Source: Peptostreptococcus sp. MV1
GTDB lineage: Bacteria; Bacillota; Clostridia; Peptostreptococcales; Peptostreptococcaceae
Assembly (NCBI RefSeq): GCF_000758885.1
Contig: NZ_JRNB01000010.1
Coordinates: 1 to 42,824, forward strand
Direction: 5' to 3'
DNA length: 42,824 nt
Shown here: positions 9,056 to 18,168 of the stretch, piece by piece
How the letters are laid out: each line of letters begins with the position of its first letter
Position numbering within the stretch: the stretch's first letter is position 1
The notes under the pieces: generated by a model
What the model was told of the DNA's origin: nothing
Seen by the model: only the letters and a program-made list of their open reading frames with translations
Database searches by the model: none
Made by a program: the position numbers and the translations under genes

Positions 9056-9904
9056 TTATAAGATTTTTTTTGTGACTCTATCAATATGTAGGGTTAAATA
9101 TAATTTCTCATCATTACCAATTTCATAAAAATAATTATTCAAGATATACTCATTTATCTTTTCTACACACCTATAGGCCTCATCATATTTATTTTTAACT
9201 AATTCCAATAAATCATCGTTATTGTCGTCCAACCTCTTGTTCAAGAGTACCCTCTTTGCAAAAAACCTTACATGGGTAACCAAACGATCATAATCCAGAT
9301 CATCTTCCTTATATTCTATTTTATAATAATATCTAATAATATTCAAGACATCTTTCAAAATTTTTAAAACTTTTATATCTTCCTGATACTTCTCGGAATT
9401 TCCCTGGTAGTATGAATTTATTATATGGATGGCTATAAAACCGGCCTCATCCTCAGGCATATCTATAGAAAATTTACTATTTAAGTAATCTACTGCCAAC
9501 TTACCGGCTTCAAACTCCCTCTTATATACCCTCTTTATTTCATACAGAAAAGTATTCCTAACAATTATACCCTCATTAAACCTCTTGATAGCGAAAGCTA
9601 TATGGTCTGTAAGAGACAAGTATATATACTTATAAAGGTCTTCTCCCAGGAACTTTTCAATTTTACCTATTATTTCGTTAGTAGCCTCAAATATATCTGG
9701 ATCTATCTCCTCAGCTAAAGCTATCAGCCTCTTTTTGACACTGGTATCATCAGATATAAATTTCTTTTCCACCTTATCTACATCAACATCCATGCCTTTT
9801 TTCTTTTGGAAGCCTAGACCCTTGCCTGTTAGAATATATTCTCTATTTTTTAATTCATCATATACCAGCACCACATTGTTGTTTAGTACTTGCTTTATTA
9901 ACAT
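9056..9904 (-). CDS. glcT: BglG-family transcriptional antiterminator, GlcT-type
   Basis: This 282-aa protein has an N-terminal co-antiterminator RNA-binding domain (about residues 1-55, with VLNNNVVLVYD and GKGLGFQKKKG) and two PTS regulation domains (about 65-170 and 175-282). Candidate phospho-histidines lie in SLTDHIAFA, IAIHIINSYY, THVRFFAKR and LTLHIDRV. Proteins of this family bind a RAT hairpin in nascent mRNA and prevent termination when dephosphorylated by an active PTS transporter. A matching RAT/terminator pair sits directly between this gene and ptsG, so ptsG is the obvious target. The ATG start has GGAGG at a good spacing. Confidence 0.9.
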   Translation of the reverse strand: MLIKQVLNNNVVLVYDELKNREYILTGKGLGFQKKKGMDVDVDKVEKKFISDDTSVKKRLIALAEEIDPDIFEATNEIIGKIEKFLGEDLYKYIYLSLTDHIAFAIKRFNEGIIVRNTFLYEIKRVYKREFEAGKLAVDYLNSKFSIDMPEDEAGFIAIHIINSYYQGNSEKYQEDIKVLKILKDVLNIIRYYYKIEYKEDDLDYDRLVTHVRFFAKRVLLNKRLDDNNDDLLELVKNKYDEAYRCVEKINEYILNNYFYEIGNDEKLYLTLHIDRVTKKIL

Positions 9905-10049
9905 ATTCTATACCTCCACGTTAATGTATAATACCCCTATCCATAATATCTTACCATAAAGAATGACTTTTTGCATATTTTTTTGATTTTTTTGATAAAT
10001 CCCAAATTTTTCTACAACTATGACGCAAGGTGTCCACATCCAAATACCA

Positions 10050-10090
10050 AAAAATAGTAAAGGCCATGCCAACATAGTCGACACAGCCTT
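10050..10090 (-). terminator. Weak terminator after the pyruvate:ferredoxin oxidoreductase gene
   Basis: On the minus strand an interrupted stem AAGGC...GCCTT, with a few inner pairs, is followed by TACTATTTTTT. It lies 15 bp past the gene's stop. The stem is short, so read-through into glcT is possible. Confidence 0.4.
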
Positions 10091-10104
10091 CACACTACTT
10101 ATTC

Positions 10105-13100
10105 TTATCTATCTGCCATTGCTTTATAGCCTTCGTATCTTTCTCTAGCATTTTGTTCTGCAAGAGCGAATAATTCTTCACTTTCTTCTGGGAACATCTT
10201 AGCTATTGAAGCATATCTATTCTGACCCATGATGAACTCTCTGAATGACTCAGTTGGTTCCTTAGAATCTAGGATAAATGGATTCTTACCTTCAGCCTTT
10301 AGCTCTGGGTTAAACCTGTATAGGTGCCAGTATCCGCACTTAACTGCATCAGCCTCGTTTTCTACTGATTTACCCATACCCTTCTTAATACCATGGTTGA
10401 TACATGGAGCATAAGCTATTATTAGAGATGGTCCCTTGTGCTTTTCAGCTTCTAGGATAGCCTTTAGTACGTGGTTCTTGTCAGCACCGATAGCAACCTG
10501 TGCAACGTATACGTTACCGTAAGTAGCAGCCATCATACCAAGGTCTTTCTTCTTAGATCTCTTACCAGCTGCAGCAAACTTAGCCATTGCAGCTACTGGA
10601 GTAGCCTTAGAAGACTGTCCACCTGTGTTAGAGTAAACTTCTGTATCGAATACCAATACGTTGATATCTTCACCTGAAGCCAATACATGGTCTAGACCAC
10701 CGTAACCGATGTCGTATGCCCAACCGTCTCCACCAAGAATCCAGTTAGATCTCTTAACAAAGTAATCCTTTAATTCTGCCAACTGACCTGCAAGCTCTAC
10801 AAACTGGCCTTCAGCAAGATACTTGTCTACAAGAGCTTCAAATGCATTACTTGTAGCAATAGTTGTGTCACCGTTGAACATATTAGCAAGGTAGTCGTTT
10901 ACTATAGCCTTGTCAGCTTCTGGGGCAAGATTTACTAGCTCTTCTGCTAGTGACTTAACTCTATTTCTTAACTGCTTAACACCTAGGTACATACCATATC
11001 CGTATTCAGCATTATCTTCGAACAATGAGTTTGCCCAAGATGGACCCTTACCTTCGTGGTTAACTGTGTAAGGAGTTGATGGAGCTGAAGCACCCCAGAT
11101 TGATGAACAACCTGTAGCATTTGCAACCATCATTCTTGGTCCAAATAACTGAGTTACAAGCTTCATATAAGCTGTTTCACCACAACCTGCACATGCGCCT
11201 GAGAACTCAAGAAGTGGCTGTCTGAACTGTGATCCCTTAACTGTAGTTGGAGCCATTACGTCTGGCTTAGCTGATACCTTTTCAAAGTCAGTTGCAAAGT
11301 ACCAGTTAGCTTCCTGAGCTTCCTTCTGTTCTTCCATAGGCTTCATTACTAGAGCCTTAGTCTTGGCTGGACAGATGTCAGCACAGTTACCACAACCTGT
11401 ACAGTCCATAGCTGATACCTGGATTCTGTACTGTAGACCTTCTAGTCCCTTACCAGCAGCCTTCTTAGTTTCAAATCCTTCTGGAGCATTAGCTACTTCT
11501 TCTTCTGTTAGTAGGAATGGTCTAATTGCAGCATGAGGACATACTAGTGAACACTGGTTACACTGGATACAGTTGTCTATCTGCCATTCAGGAACGTCAA
11601 CAGCTATACATCTCTTTTCATATGCTGCTGTACCCTGAGGGAAGTGACCATCTTCACGACCGTTGAATGCTGATACTGGTAGAGAGTTACCTTCTACAGC
11701 TGTCATTGGTCTAAGGATATTCTTGATGAACTCTGGTTCACCGATTGTAGCCATTTCTGCTTCGTCAACTGCATCAGCCCAAGCAGCAGGTACATCTATC
11801 TTAACTAGGGCATTTATACCCTTTTCAACTGCTTCGTTGTTCATGTTTACGATCTTGTCACCCTTCTTACCGTAAGTCTTCTTTATAGAATCCTTCAAGT
11901 AAGCTACTGCATCTTCTACTGGTATTATATCTGCCAATTTAAAGAATGCTGACTGACAAATCATGTTTATTCTATTTCCTAATCCTATTTCCTTAGCTAT
12001 GTTTACAGCATCTAGAGTATAGAATTCTATTTCGTTTCTAGCTATATATCTCTTAAGAGTAGCTGGTAGGTTGGCATCTAATTCTTCTGGAGACCAGATA
12101 GTATTAAGTACGAATGTACCACCCTTTCTCAAGCCCTTGATTACATCATACTGGTGTACATAGCTCTGCTTGTGACAGGCAATGTAATCTGCTGCATCAA
12201 GTAGGTAAGTTGATCTGATTGGAGTATCACCAAATCTTAAGTGAGACATTGTAATACCACCAGACTTCTTAGAGTCATAGTCAAAGTAAGCCTGTACATA
12301 CTTGTCAGTGTTGTCACCGATGATCTTTATAGCCTGCTTGTTGGCACCTACAGTACCATCAGAACCTAGACCCCAGAACTTACATCTTACTGTACCTGGA
12401 TGAGCTATTGTAACTTCCTTGCTAGCCTTGATTGAGTGATGAGTCACATCATCAACTATGCTTAGAGTAAATCTATCCTTTGGCTGGTCTGAAGTCAAGT
12501 TTTCAAATGCTGCCAATAGGTCAGTTGGTATAGTATCCTTTGATCCTAGACCATATCTACCACCTATAATAATTGGGGCATTTTCTCTACCATAGTAAAT
12601 ATCTCTTACATCTAGGTATAGAGGTTCTCCATTTGCACCTGGTTCCTTAGTTCTATCCAATACAACTATTCTTTCAACAGTCTTTGGCATAGCTGCTAGG
12701 AAGTGGTCCTGAGAGAATGGTCTGTAAAGGTGAACCTTAACTATACCGTACTTACCACCATCAGCGTTTAACAGGTCTATTAATTCTTCAGCTGCTTCTG
12801 TAACTGAACCCATAGCTACCATTACATACTTGGCATCTTCTGCACCATAGTAATCAAATAGACCGTGCTTTCTTCCTGTCATTTCTGACATCTTGTCCAT
12901 GTATTTTTCAACTATACCAATCATGTTGTCATAGTACTTGTTTGATGCTTCTCTAGCCTGGAAGTAGATGTCAGGGTTCTGAGCAGTACCTCTAGTTACT
13001 GGTGAATTTGGAGAAAGTGATCTATCTCTGAATTCCTTAACAGCATCAAAGTTCAATAACTTAGCATAGTCTTCATTTTCAAATAATTCAACCTTCTGTA

Positions 13101-13638
13101 TTTCGTGAGATGTTCTAAATCCATCGAAGAAATGTATGAAAGGTAGTCTACCTTCAATTGCTGCATAGTGGGCTACTGGAGCTATATCTGCAACTTCCTG
13201 AACAGAACCAGATGCCAATAGACAACATCCTGTCATTCTAGCTGACATAACGTCCTGGTGGTCACCGAATATTGATAGTGCCTGAGCTGCTAATGCTCTT
13301 GCAGATACGTGGAATACACCTGGTAGTAATTCACCTGCACACTTGTACATATTAGGTAACATTAATAGAAGACCCTGAGATGCAGTATATGTTGAAGTAA
13401 GTGCACCTGCTGCCAATGAACCGTGGAAAGCACCTGCTGCTCCACCTTCAGACTGCATTTCTACTACTTCTACAACCTGACCGAAAATATTCTTTCTTCC
13501 CTGTGATGCCCATTCGTCAACAACTTCTGCCATTGTAGATGATGGAGTGATTGGGTAAATAGCAGCTACATCTGTAAAGCTATAAGATACATGAGCAGCA
13601 GCTGTATTACCGTCAACTGTTTTCATAAATTTAGCCAT
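10105..13638 (-). CDS. nifJ: Pyruvate:ferredoxin (flavodoxin) oxidoreductase, single-chain
   Basis: This homodimeric cytoplasmic enzyme of anaerobes oxidises pyruvate to acetyl-CoA and CO2, reducing ferredoxin. The 1177-aa chain has the usual domain order: N-terminal pyrimidine-binding domain (AIYPITPSSTMAE), gamma domain, two [4Fe-4S] motifs near residues 689 (CIQCNQCSLVCP) and 744 (CTGCGNCADICP), and a C-terminal TPP domain with GDGWAYDIGYGG near 970 and NTGGQSSKATP. The open frame runs 21 codons further upstream, but AAGGAGG sits just before the ATG at 13638 (MAKFMKTVDGN), so that start is chosen. It is transcribed alone. This enzyme would feed acetyl-CoA metabolism from the PTS-driven glycolysis encoded next door. 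Confidence 0.96.
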   Translation of the reverse strand: MAKFMKTVDGNTAAAHVSYSFTDVAAIYPITPSSTMAEVVDEWASQGRKNIFGQVVEVVEMQSEGGAAGAFHGSLAAGALTSTYTASQGLLLMLPNMYKCAGELLPGVFHVSARALAAQALSIFGDHQDVMSARMTGCCLLASGSVQEVADIAPVAHYAAIEGRLPFIHFFDGFRTSHEIQKVELFENEDYAKLLNFDAVKEFRDRSLSPNSPVTRGTAQNPDIYFQAREASNKYYDNMIGIVEKYMDKMSEMTGRKHGLFDYYGAEDAKYVMVAMGSVTEAAEELIDLLNADGGKYGIVKVHLYRPFSQDHFLAAMPKTVERIVVLDRTKEPGANGEPLYLDVRDIYYGRENAPIIIGGRYGLGSKDTIPTDLLAAFENLTSDQPKDRFTLSIVDDVTHHSIKASKEVTIAHPGTVRCKFWGLGSDGTVGANKQAIKIIGDNTDKYVQAYFDYDSKKSGGITMSHLRFGDTPIRSTYLLDAADYIACHKQSYVHQYDVIKGLRKGGTFVLNTIWSPEELDANLPATLKRYIARNEIEFYTLDAVNIAKEIGLGNRINMICQSAFFKLADIIPVEDAVAYLKDSIKKTYGKKGDKIVNMNNEAVEKGINALVKIDVPAAWADAVDEAEMATIGEPEFIKNILRPMTAVEGNSLPVSAFNGREDGHFPQGTAAYEKRCIAVDVPEWQIDNCIQCNQCSLVCPHAAIRPFLLTEEEVANAPEGFETKKAAGKGLEGLQYRIQVSAMDCTGCGNCADICPAKTKALVMKPMEEQKEAQEANWYFATDFEKVSAKPDVMAPTTVKGSQFRQPLLEFSGACAGCGETAYMKLVTQLFGPRMMVANATGCSSIWGASAPSTPYTVNHEGKGPSWANSLFEDNAEYGYGMYLGVKQLRNRVKSLAEELVNLAPEADKAIVNDYLANMFNGDTTIATSNAFEALVDKYLAEGQFVELAGQLAELKDYFVKRSNWILGGDGWAYDIGYGGLDHVLASGEDINVLVFDTEVYSNTGGQSSKATPVAAMAKFAAAGKRSKKKDLGMMAATYGNVYVAQVAIGADKNHVLKAILEAEKHKGPSLIIAYAPCINHGIKKGMGKSVENEADAVKCGYWHLYRFNPELKAEGKNPFILDSKEPTESFREFIMGQNRYASIAKMFPEESEELFALAEQNARERYEGYKAMADR

Positions 13639-14264
13639 TTTTTTCCTCCTTAAGAAAATAAGAATAAGTATATTGTTTCTTGTATACAATATGGAACACA
13701 CAAATACACCTATAAGTAGTAGTCCATTTATGATGAATATATAATTTAATTATACATCCTCCAAGAATATATCCTATACTAGTCGCATTTGATAATGCAA
13801 AAACAGTCTATTAGTATGTCCTATATTAATTAATAAAATTCACAATTAGATTTTCTGAGAAAACTTTTTAAAGTATTTCTTTATTTCTAACCGTTTAGAC
13901 TCATTATACTAAAAAAAAACCAAAAAATCAACTTAATAATAAAAATTCATTTGTCTAAATATAGTCATTTAAAATGTCTAATTTATATATATTTTACACA
14001 TTCTGTTTACAGTAACTTGACATCTTTTATTTTTTTTATTCTGGATAATCATTGTGTAATAATATTAAATATATATCCCAAAATAGCCAACTTTTTTAAA
14101 CTTTTATATTTTTTACATAAAAAAACAAGCTAATTGATGTTAAACAATTAACTTGTTTTTGGTTAAGCCCTACGAAATGAAGTTTCAATTGATATTTTTG
14201 TTATCATTTGATATTCTTGTCAGGCATATATAAATAATATGCAAATAAGGCATAAAATAAAATT
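13639..14264. other. AT-rich intergenic leader of the oxidoreductase gene
   Basis: This 626-bp gap has no convincing gene. For the oxidoreductase gene the minus strand offers a weak -35 TTGGAG, a 17-bp spacer and a -10 TATATT near 13718-13760. The 10-bp palindrome TTGTATACAA (13680-13689) lies in the leader and resembles GntR-type sites with a GTATAC core. A GCATT-TGAT-AATGC palindrome is at 13785-13798. The remainder is low-complexity AT sequence ending in the phosphatase terminator at 14117-14160. Confidence 0.5.
14117..14160 (-). terminator. Terminator of the GAF-PP2C phosphatase gene
   Basis: On the minus strand the stem AACAAGTTAATTG pairs with CAATTAGCTTGTT around TTTAACAT and is followed by a TTTTTTTA tract. 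It lies about 105 bp past the gene's stop codon. Confidence 0.8.
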
Positions 14265-16025
14265 CTATTTAATAACTACCAAAAGAATATCGTCCCTCTT
14301 CTCTTCATCATAGGTATTTTCCTTTATTGTAGTGTCTAGTATATTCAAAAATTCCTCCTTATCATCATCGATATGGTCTATGAAAAACTTTTCCAATTTT
14401 GACACACCAAACTCTTGCCCATCTGCATTTTTTAATTCAACTATACCATCAGTAAATAAAAGCATACCCTTTGTATCCTTTATATCAAGAGACATATTTT
14501 CATACTTTGTATCATCTAGTATACCAACAGGTATCCCCCTCTTGTCATCTTCGAAATGCATTAGTCTATAATCCTGATCAACCATTATTGGCAAGTAGTG
14601 ACCTGCATTCGATATAGTTAGCATTTTTGTATTCTTATTGATTGTCCCAACCAAGGCTGTTGAGTAAACACTCATCTTGTCAAACTCATCGTACAGGTAC
14701 TTGTTAATTTTGGTTAATAACTCGGCAGGAGTATCTACATAACTAACTAAGGCATTAAAGGCCCCTTTCATCGTAGCTACTATGTAATTTGATATTATCC
14801 CATGCCCCATCACATCTGCAATTATAAATACTATATGATCGTTGGTTTCTATAGCATAGTGAAAGTCTCCACCAACCACCTTAGCTGACTTGTGATAGTA
14901 AAAAATTTCCTTGCCATTGACAGTTTTTACATTATTTTGTTTCATAATGAGTTCTTGCTGGCGTTTTAATACATTTAGTTCATTGTCTATATTCCTATGC
15001 TTTTCATCATTCAGAGTATACTCATAAGACTGCATACTCATACCTATTTGCCTAGATAGGGCTGACAAGGTATTTTGATCATCCTTGGTATATTTTTTTC
15101 CACTGATGCACCATAAAATAAGCTGTGTCTTTGAATCTATTATCAGTTTGTAGTAAAGGTAGTACCTAGCATTTTTGCCATTGGATTTAGCCAATTCTTC
15201 ACTCTCTCCAAAGGCAGATATCTTGTTGGCCCTGATTATATATGGCATCATCTTATTCATATAATTAGACTCTTCAATAGGCTCAACTATGCTTATCTTC
15301 TGCCCCACAACATCACCCCTACTGCCAAGATTATATATATTCAATAGGCAATAAGTACTATTGGTAGTATCTTGAAGTATAACTGCCATCCTTCTAAGAT
15401 AATCATACATATCTTTTGTGGAGTATAACTGTTTTGATGCATTATTCAAGCTACTAACTGAATTTCTAAGTTTATTTATCAACTTACTAATGCCACTATT
15501 TTTCTGAGTAATGGAAATTGACAGAGTCATAAGTGATGCAACCTGTGTAATAAAGTCTATATCGTCATCAGTCAAAAAGTCACTTTCCCGCAGGTAACAA
15601 GTCATAAAACCAACAGTCTTGTGGTTTATAACAAATGGAAAAACTGCCCTTCCAACATAATTTTCTTTGCTGGCAAGTTCAACTTCCTTGCCTGCCCTAG
15701 GGTCCTCAAGTATATTATCAACAACAATTACCTTTTGATTGTCAACTGCTTCATGAATATATTCTGGATATGTATCAAAATCTATCTTAGCACCATATTT
15801 TTTATCTGGATTAAATAATTGAGGTATATACTCAAGCGTTGCTGAACAAACTAGGTGTGCATAATTATAGTCATTTCCATAAAAAAGATTTACACAGGCC
15901 TTTGTTGGATGTACAACATTAAGCATCTTGCTAATTATTAAGTCTTTAACCTCGTAAAAGCTATCGGCACTTGTTACAATCTTGGTTATCTCAACAAGAT
16001 TTTTCATTCTCTCAATATTACTCAT
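14265..16025 (-). CDS. GAF domain and SpoIIE/RsbU-type PP2C serine phosphatase
   Basis: This 586-aa soluble protein has an N-terminal GAF-like sensor (about residues 5-175) and a middle segment with a second GAF-like fold (about 195-340). The C-terminal SpoIIE/PP2C domain spans about 365-586. Its metal-binding motifs are KVVGGDFHYA (near residue 380), IADVMGHGIISN, SNAGHYLPI and LLFTDGIVEL. Phosphatases of this group dephosphorylate anti-sigma-factor antagonists or act in other partner-switching cascades. No anti-sigma or STAS gene lies beside it, so its target is unknown. It is monocistronic, with a candidate -10 TATAAT at 16055-16060 on the minus strand. The ATG start follows GGGAGGAG. Confidence 0.88.
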   Translation of the reverse strand: MSNIERMKNLVEITKIVTSADSFYEVKDLIISKMLNVVHPTKACVNLFYGNDYNYAHLVCSATLEYIPQLFNPDKKYGAKIDFDTYPEYIHEAVDNQKVIVVDNILEDPRAGKEVELASKENYVGRAVFPFVINHKTVGFMTCYLRESDFLTDDDIDFITQVASLMTLSISITQKNSGISKLINKLRNSVSSLNNASKQLYSTKDMYDYLRRMAVILQDTTNSTYCLLNIYNLGSRGDVVGQKISIVEPIEESNYMNKMMPYIIRANKISAFGESEELAKSNGKNARYYLYYKLIIDSKTQLILWCISGKKYTKDDQNTLSALSRQIGMSMQSYEYTLNDEKHRNIDNELNVLKRQQELIMKQNNVKTVNGKEIFYYHKSAKVVGGDFHYAIETNDHIVFIIADVMGHGIISNYIVATMKGAFNALVSYVDTPAELLTKINKYLYDEFDKMSVYSTALVGTINKNTKMLTISNAGHYLPIMVDQDYRLMHFEDDKRGIPVGILDDTKYENMSLDIKDTKGMLLFTDGIVELKNADGQEFGVSKLEKFFIDHIDDDKEEFLNILDTTIKENTYDEEKRDDILLVVIK

Positions 16026-16160
16026 AAGACTCCTCCCTAGTAGATATTATGTTTATTATACTATATTTTTAGAAAAAATAGTGATTTTTGTAAACTATTT
16101 ATTAGTATTAACTAGCTTTTTTTATTTTTTTATTGTAAAATTAAAGTAGAGGTGATGCTG

Positions 16161-16628
16161 ATGAAGTTTTTAGATCTTAGTTTGAAAAACCGTTACGACA
16201 TCTATACCCGTACTAAAAAGGTTCTGAGGAAGTACCAGAAAGGAATCATATCAGGTAAATTAACAGCCGATAAGTTTGCTGACAACATGTTAAAAGATGA
16301 ATCTATGACGACTTATTTGAATGAAATAGGAATAGTTGTATCAGACTTCAGAGATGCCTATAAGGAATATGTCCAGACACTTATCACAATACAAAATGAT
16401 TGTTTGACATACCACAGGCAAAAAGTGACTTCCTATTATTCAAGAAAGGCTGATTATACCAGCATTTTTAAATTAAATTCCATATTGGCTGACAGTGGAT
16501 ATAATCTTTCCATACCTGCCCAGTATTTGACAGAATGGGACGTGGATTGTATTAAAAAATTTTTAGAAACGGGTAATATAGATATTGGAAACGAAAAAAT
16601 CTATAACTATATAGGTAGAGATATATAA
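16161..16628 (+). CDS. Hypothetical helical protein, 155 aa
   Basis: I do not recognise this protein. It is soluble, basic and predicted mostly helical, with no signal peptide, membrane segment or metal-binding motif. The frame can start at GTG 16152 or ATG 16155, but these fall inside the ribosome site AGAGGTG (16148-16154). ATG 16161 has a 6-base spacing and is chosen. The gene is divergent from the GAF-PP2C phosphatase, with about 135 bp between them, and ends before the 98-nt fold-back. The two divergent genes could share regulation, but there is no direct evidence for a functional link. Confidence 0.7.
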   Translation: MKFLDLSLKNRYDIYTRTKKVLRKYQKGIISGKLTADKFADNMLKDESMTTYLNEIGIVVSDFRDAYKEYVQTLITIQNDCLTYHRQKVTSYYSRKADYTSIFKLNSILADSGYNLSIPAQYLTEWDVDCIKKFLETGNIDIGNEKIYNYIGRDI

Positions 16629-16670
16629 TTATATTAATAGCTATAATTTTATTGTAAAACCACATTATAA

Positions 16671-16717
16671 CATTAGCCTTATCTTGTTGTTTTTTCGGAA
16701 ATATAACAAAGGCTAAT
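16671..16717. repeat. Inverted repeat in convergent intergenic region
   Basis: ATTAGCC (16672-16678) pairs with GGCTAAT (16711-16717), and inner TTGTTGT/ATAACAA pairing extends the stem around a T-rich loop. It could stop transcription of the 155-aa gene. No U tract follows on either strand, so a terminator role is uncertain. Confidence 0.5.
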
Positions 16718-16816
16718 AAGAGGTCATTCATGTCTTCCACTTTGATATGCCTCCAGTACAGGTCTAGCCTGACTCACTGGGGTCAAATCAATCTGGAAGA
16801 CAAGGATGGCCTCTTA
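16718..16816. repeat. 98-nt near-perfect fold-back with 5-bp flanking direct repeats
   Basis: The arms AAGAGGTCATTCATGTCTTCCA (first 20 bases paired here) and the matching TGGAAGACAAGGATGGCCTCTT form 21 of 22 pairs counting G-U. Pairing then continues through an inner section (TTTGAT/ATCAA-like and CCTCCAGT/ACTGGGG) to a small apical loop CAGG-TCTAG-CCTG. The element is bounded by CTAAT at 16713-16717 and again at 16817-16821. It sits 8 bp past the flavoprotein stop. It may be a MITE-like element or a structured RNA; neither is shown. Confidence 0.7.
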
Positions 16817-16823
16817 CTAATTT

Positions 16824-18056
16824 TTACTGGGCACTATTTATTCCTGCCAAATAGCCTGTAGAAAATGCTATTTGAAGGTTGTAGCCACCAGTAAATCCAT
16901 TTATGTCCAAAATTTCTCCAGCAAAATATAAACCCTCTACTAGTTTGGATTCCATTGTACTTGGGTTAACCTCTTTGACTGATATTCCACCTTCAGTTAC
17001 AATTGCTTCTTCAATGGGTCTTAACCTTTTTATATCGTATTCTACACCCTTTATAAGCCCTAGTAGTATATGCCTTTCTTCTTTTGATACCTGGTGAACC
17101 GGTTTTTTTCTATCTATTCCTGTTTTGTATACTATATAGTCAATCATCTTCTTAGGAAGTAGGTCCTTTAAAGATTTTTCAAATGGTTTGTTTGAATATT
17201 TTTCAAAGTCTCTCAAAATTCTAGCATCTAATTTTTCATATGTTAGAGCAGGCTTTAAATCCAAAACTATTTTATAGTTATTTTTTTGAAAGTTATCCAT
17301 ATAACATGACGCAGATTTAATAATAGGGCCATCTATACCATAGTCCCTATATTCCAACTCACCAAAATCTTCATATATCTTCTTACCATTCTTGTAGAGG
17401 TTTATAGAAATATTTCTAAGATTAAGGCCCACTAATTCCTCGGAAATAGGCTCTCTAGTCTCTAAACCTACCAAAGCAGGATAAAGGTCAGTAATACTAT
17501 GGCCACACTTCTTAGCCATTATATAGCCATCTCCAGTTGAACCCGTCAAAGGATAGGACTTGCCCCCCGTAGTTACTATTACTCTATCAGCCATCATTTT
17601 TGTTCCATTAGACAAAACTACACCTTTGACTTTTTCATCCTCTAGAATTATATTTTTTACTGTAGAGGATGTCTTGACCCTAACATTTTTACTGTCCAAC
17701 ATTTTCTCCATAGTCTTAACAACGTCAATTGACTTGTCACTAACTGGAAACACCCTATTACCTCTTTCAGTCTTTAACTTCAAACCAAAAGATTCAAACA
17801 AGTCTATCAGATTGTCATTGGTAAAGGAATACAGAGAACTATACATGAAATTACCATTTCTATATATATTATTGATTATAGTCTCTAAATCAGAAGCGTT
17901 AGTCAAATTGCACCTACCCTTACCGCTTATCCTTATCTTTCTTCCGAGCATCTTATTTTTTTCTAAAATAGTGACACTAGCCCCTTCTTTTGCTGCAAAA
18001 TATCCAGCCATCATACCGGCAGCTCCTCCACCTATTACTACAACTTTTTTATCCAC
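16824..18056 (-). CDS. HI0933/YhiN (BaiN-like) FAD-dependent oxidoreductase
   Basis: This 410-aa flavoprotein of the HI0933 family has an N-terminal Rossmann FAD-binding motif GGGAAGMMAGYFAAKEGA and the family signature GKGRCNLTNA near residue 46. A second nucleotide loop, TTGGKSYPLTGSTGDGY, lies near 165, and the C-terminal FAD motif GEILDINGFTGGYNLQIA lies near 385. The physiological substrate of most members is unknown. BaiN-type members are linked to bile acid dehydroxylation, but that cannot be inferred here. The start is GTG after GAGGAG at 8 bases. It lies 112 bp downstream of the HAD phosphatase gene and may be co-transcribed with it. Confidence 0.85.
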   Translation of the reverse strand: MDKKVVVIGGGAAGMMAGYFAAKEGASVTILEKNKMLGRKIRISGKGRCNLTNASDLETIINNIYRNGNFMYSSLYSFTNDNLIDLFESFGLKLKTERGNRVFPVSDKSIDVVKTMEKMLDSKNVRVKTSSTVKNIILEDEKVKGVVLSNGTKMMADRVIVTTGGKSYPLTGSTGDGYIMAKKCGHSITDLYPALVGLETREPISEELVGLNLRNISINLYKNGKKIYEDFGELEYRDYGIDGPIIKSASCYMDNFQKNNYKIVLDLKPALTYEKLDARILRDFEKYSNKPFEKSLKDLLPKKMIDYIVYKTGIDRKKPVHQVSKEERHILLGLIKGVEYDIKRLRPIEEAIVTEGGISVKEVNPSTMESKLVEGLYFAGEILDINGFTGGYNLQIAFSTGYLAGINSAQ

Positions 18057-18168
18057 TTATAATCTCCTCTTATTCGCCATCGTCTGGCAAAATCCATAAT
18101 TTTTTATATATTTATCTACCAGCAAACACAGAATATTATCCCTATTTTCTCGTCTAAACCATAATAAT

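Noticed and set aside
9908-10093. 61-codon minus-strand frame between the oxidoreductase and glcT genes
   Set aside because: No good ribosome site and the sequence overlaps a weak terminator. The aromatic-rich peptide has no recognisable feature.
13951-14133. 60-codon plus-strand frame in the oxidoreductase leader
   Set aside because: Low-complexity AT-rich peptide with no ribosome site, overlapping the phosphatase terminator.
16671-16816. SRP (4.5S/scRNA) or 6S RNA as the explanation of the fold-back
   Set aside because: The conserved SRP core GGAAGGAAGCAGC and the 6S open-bubble layout are not present.
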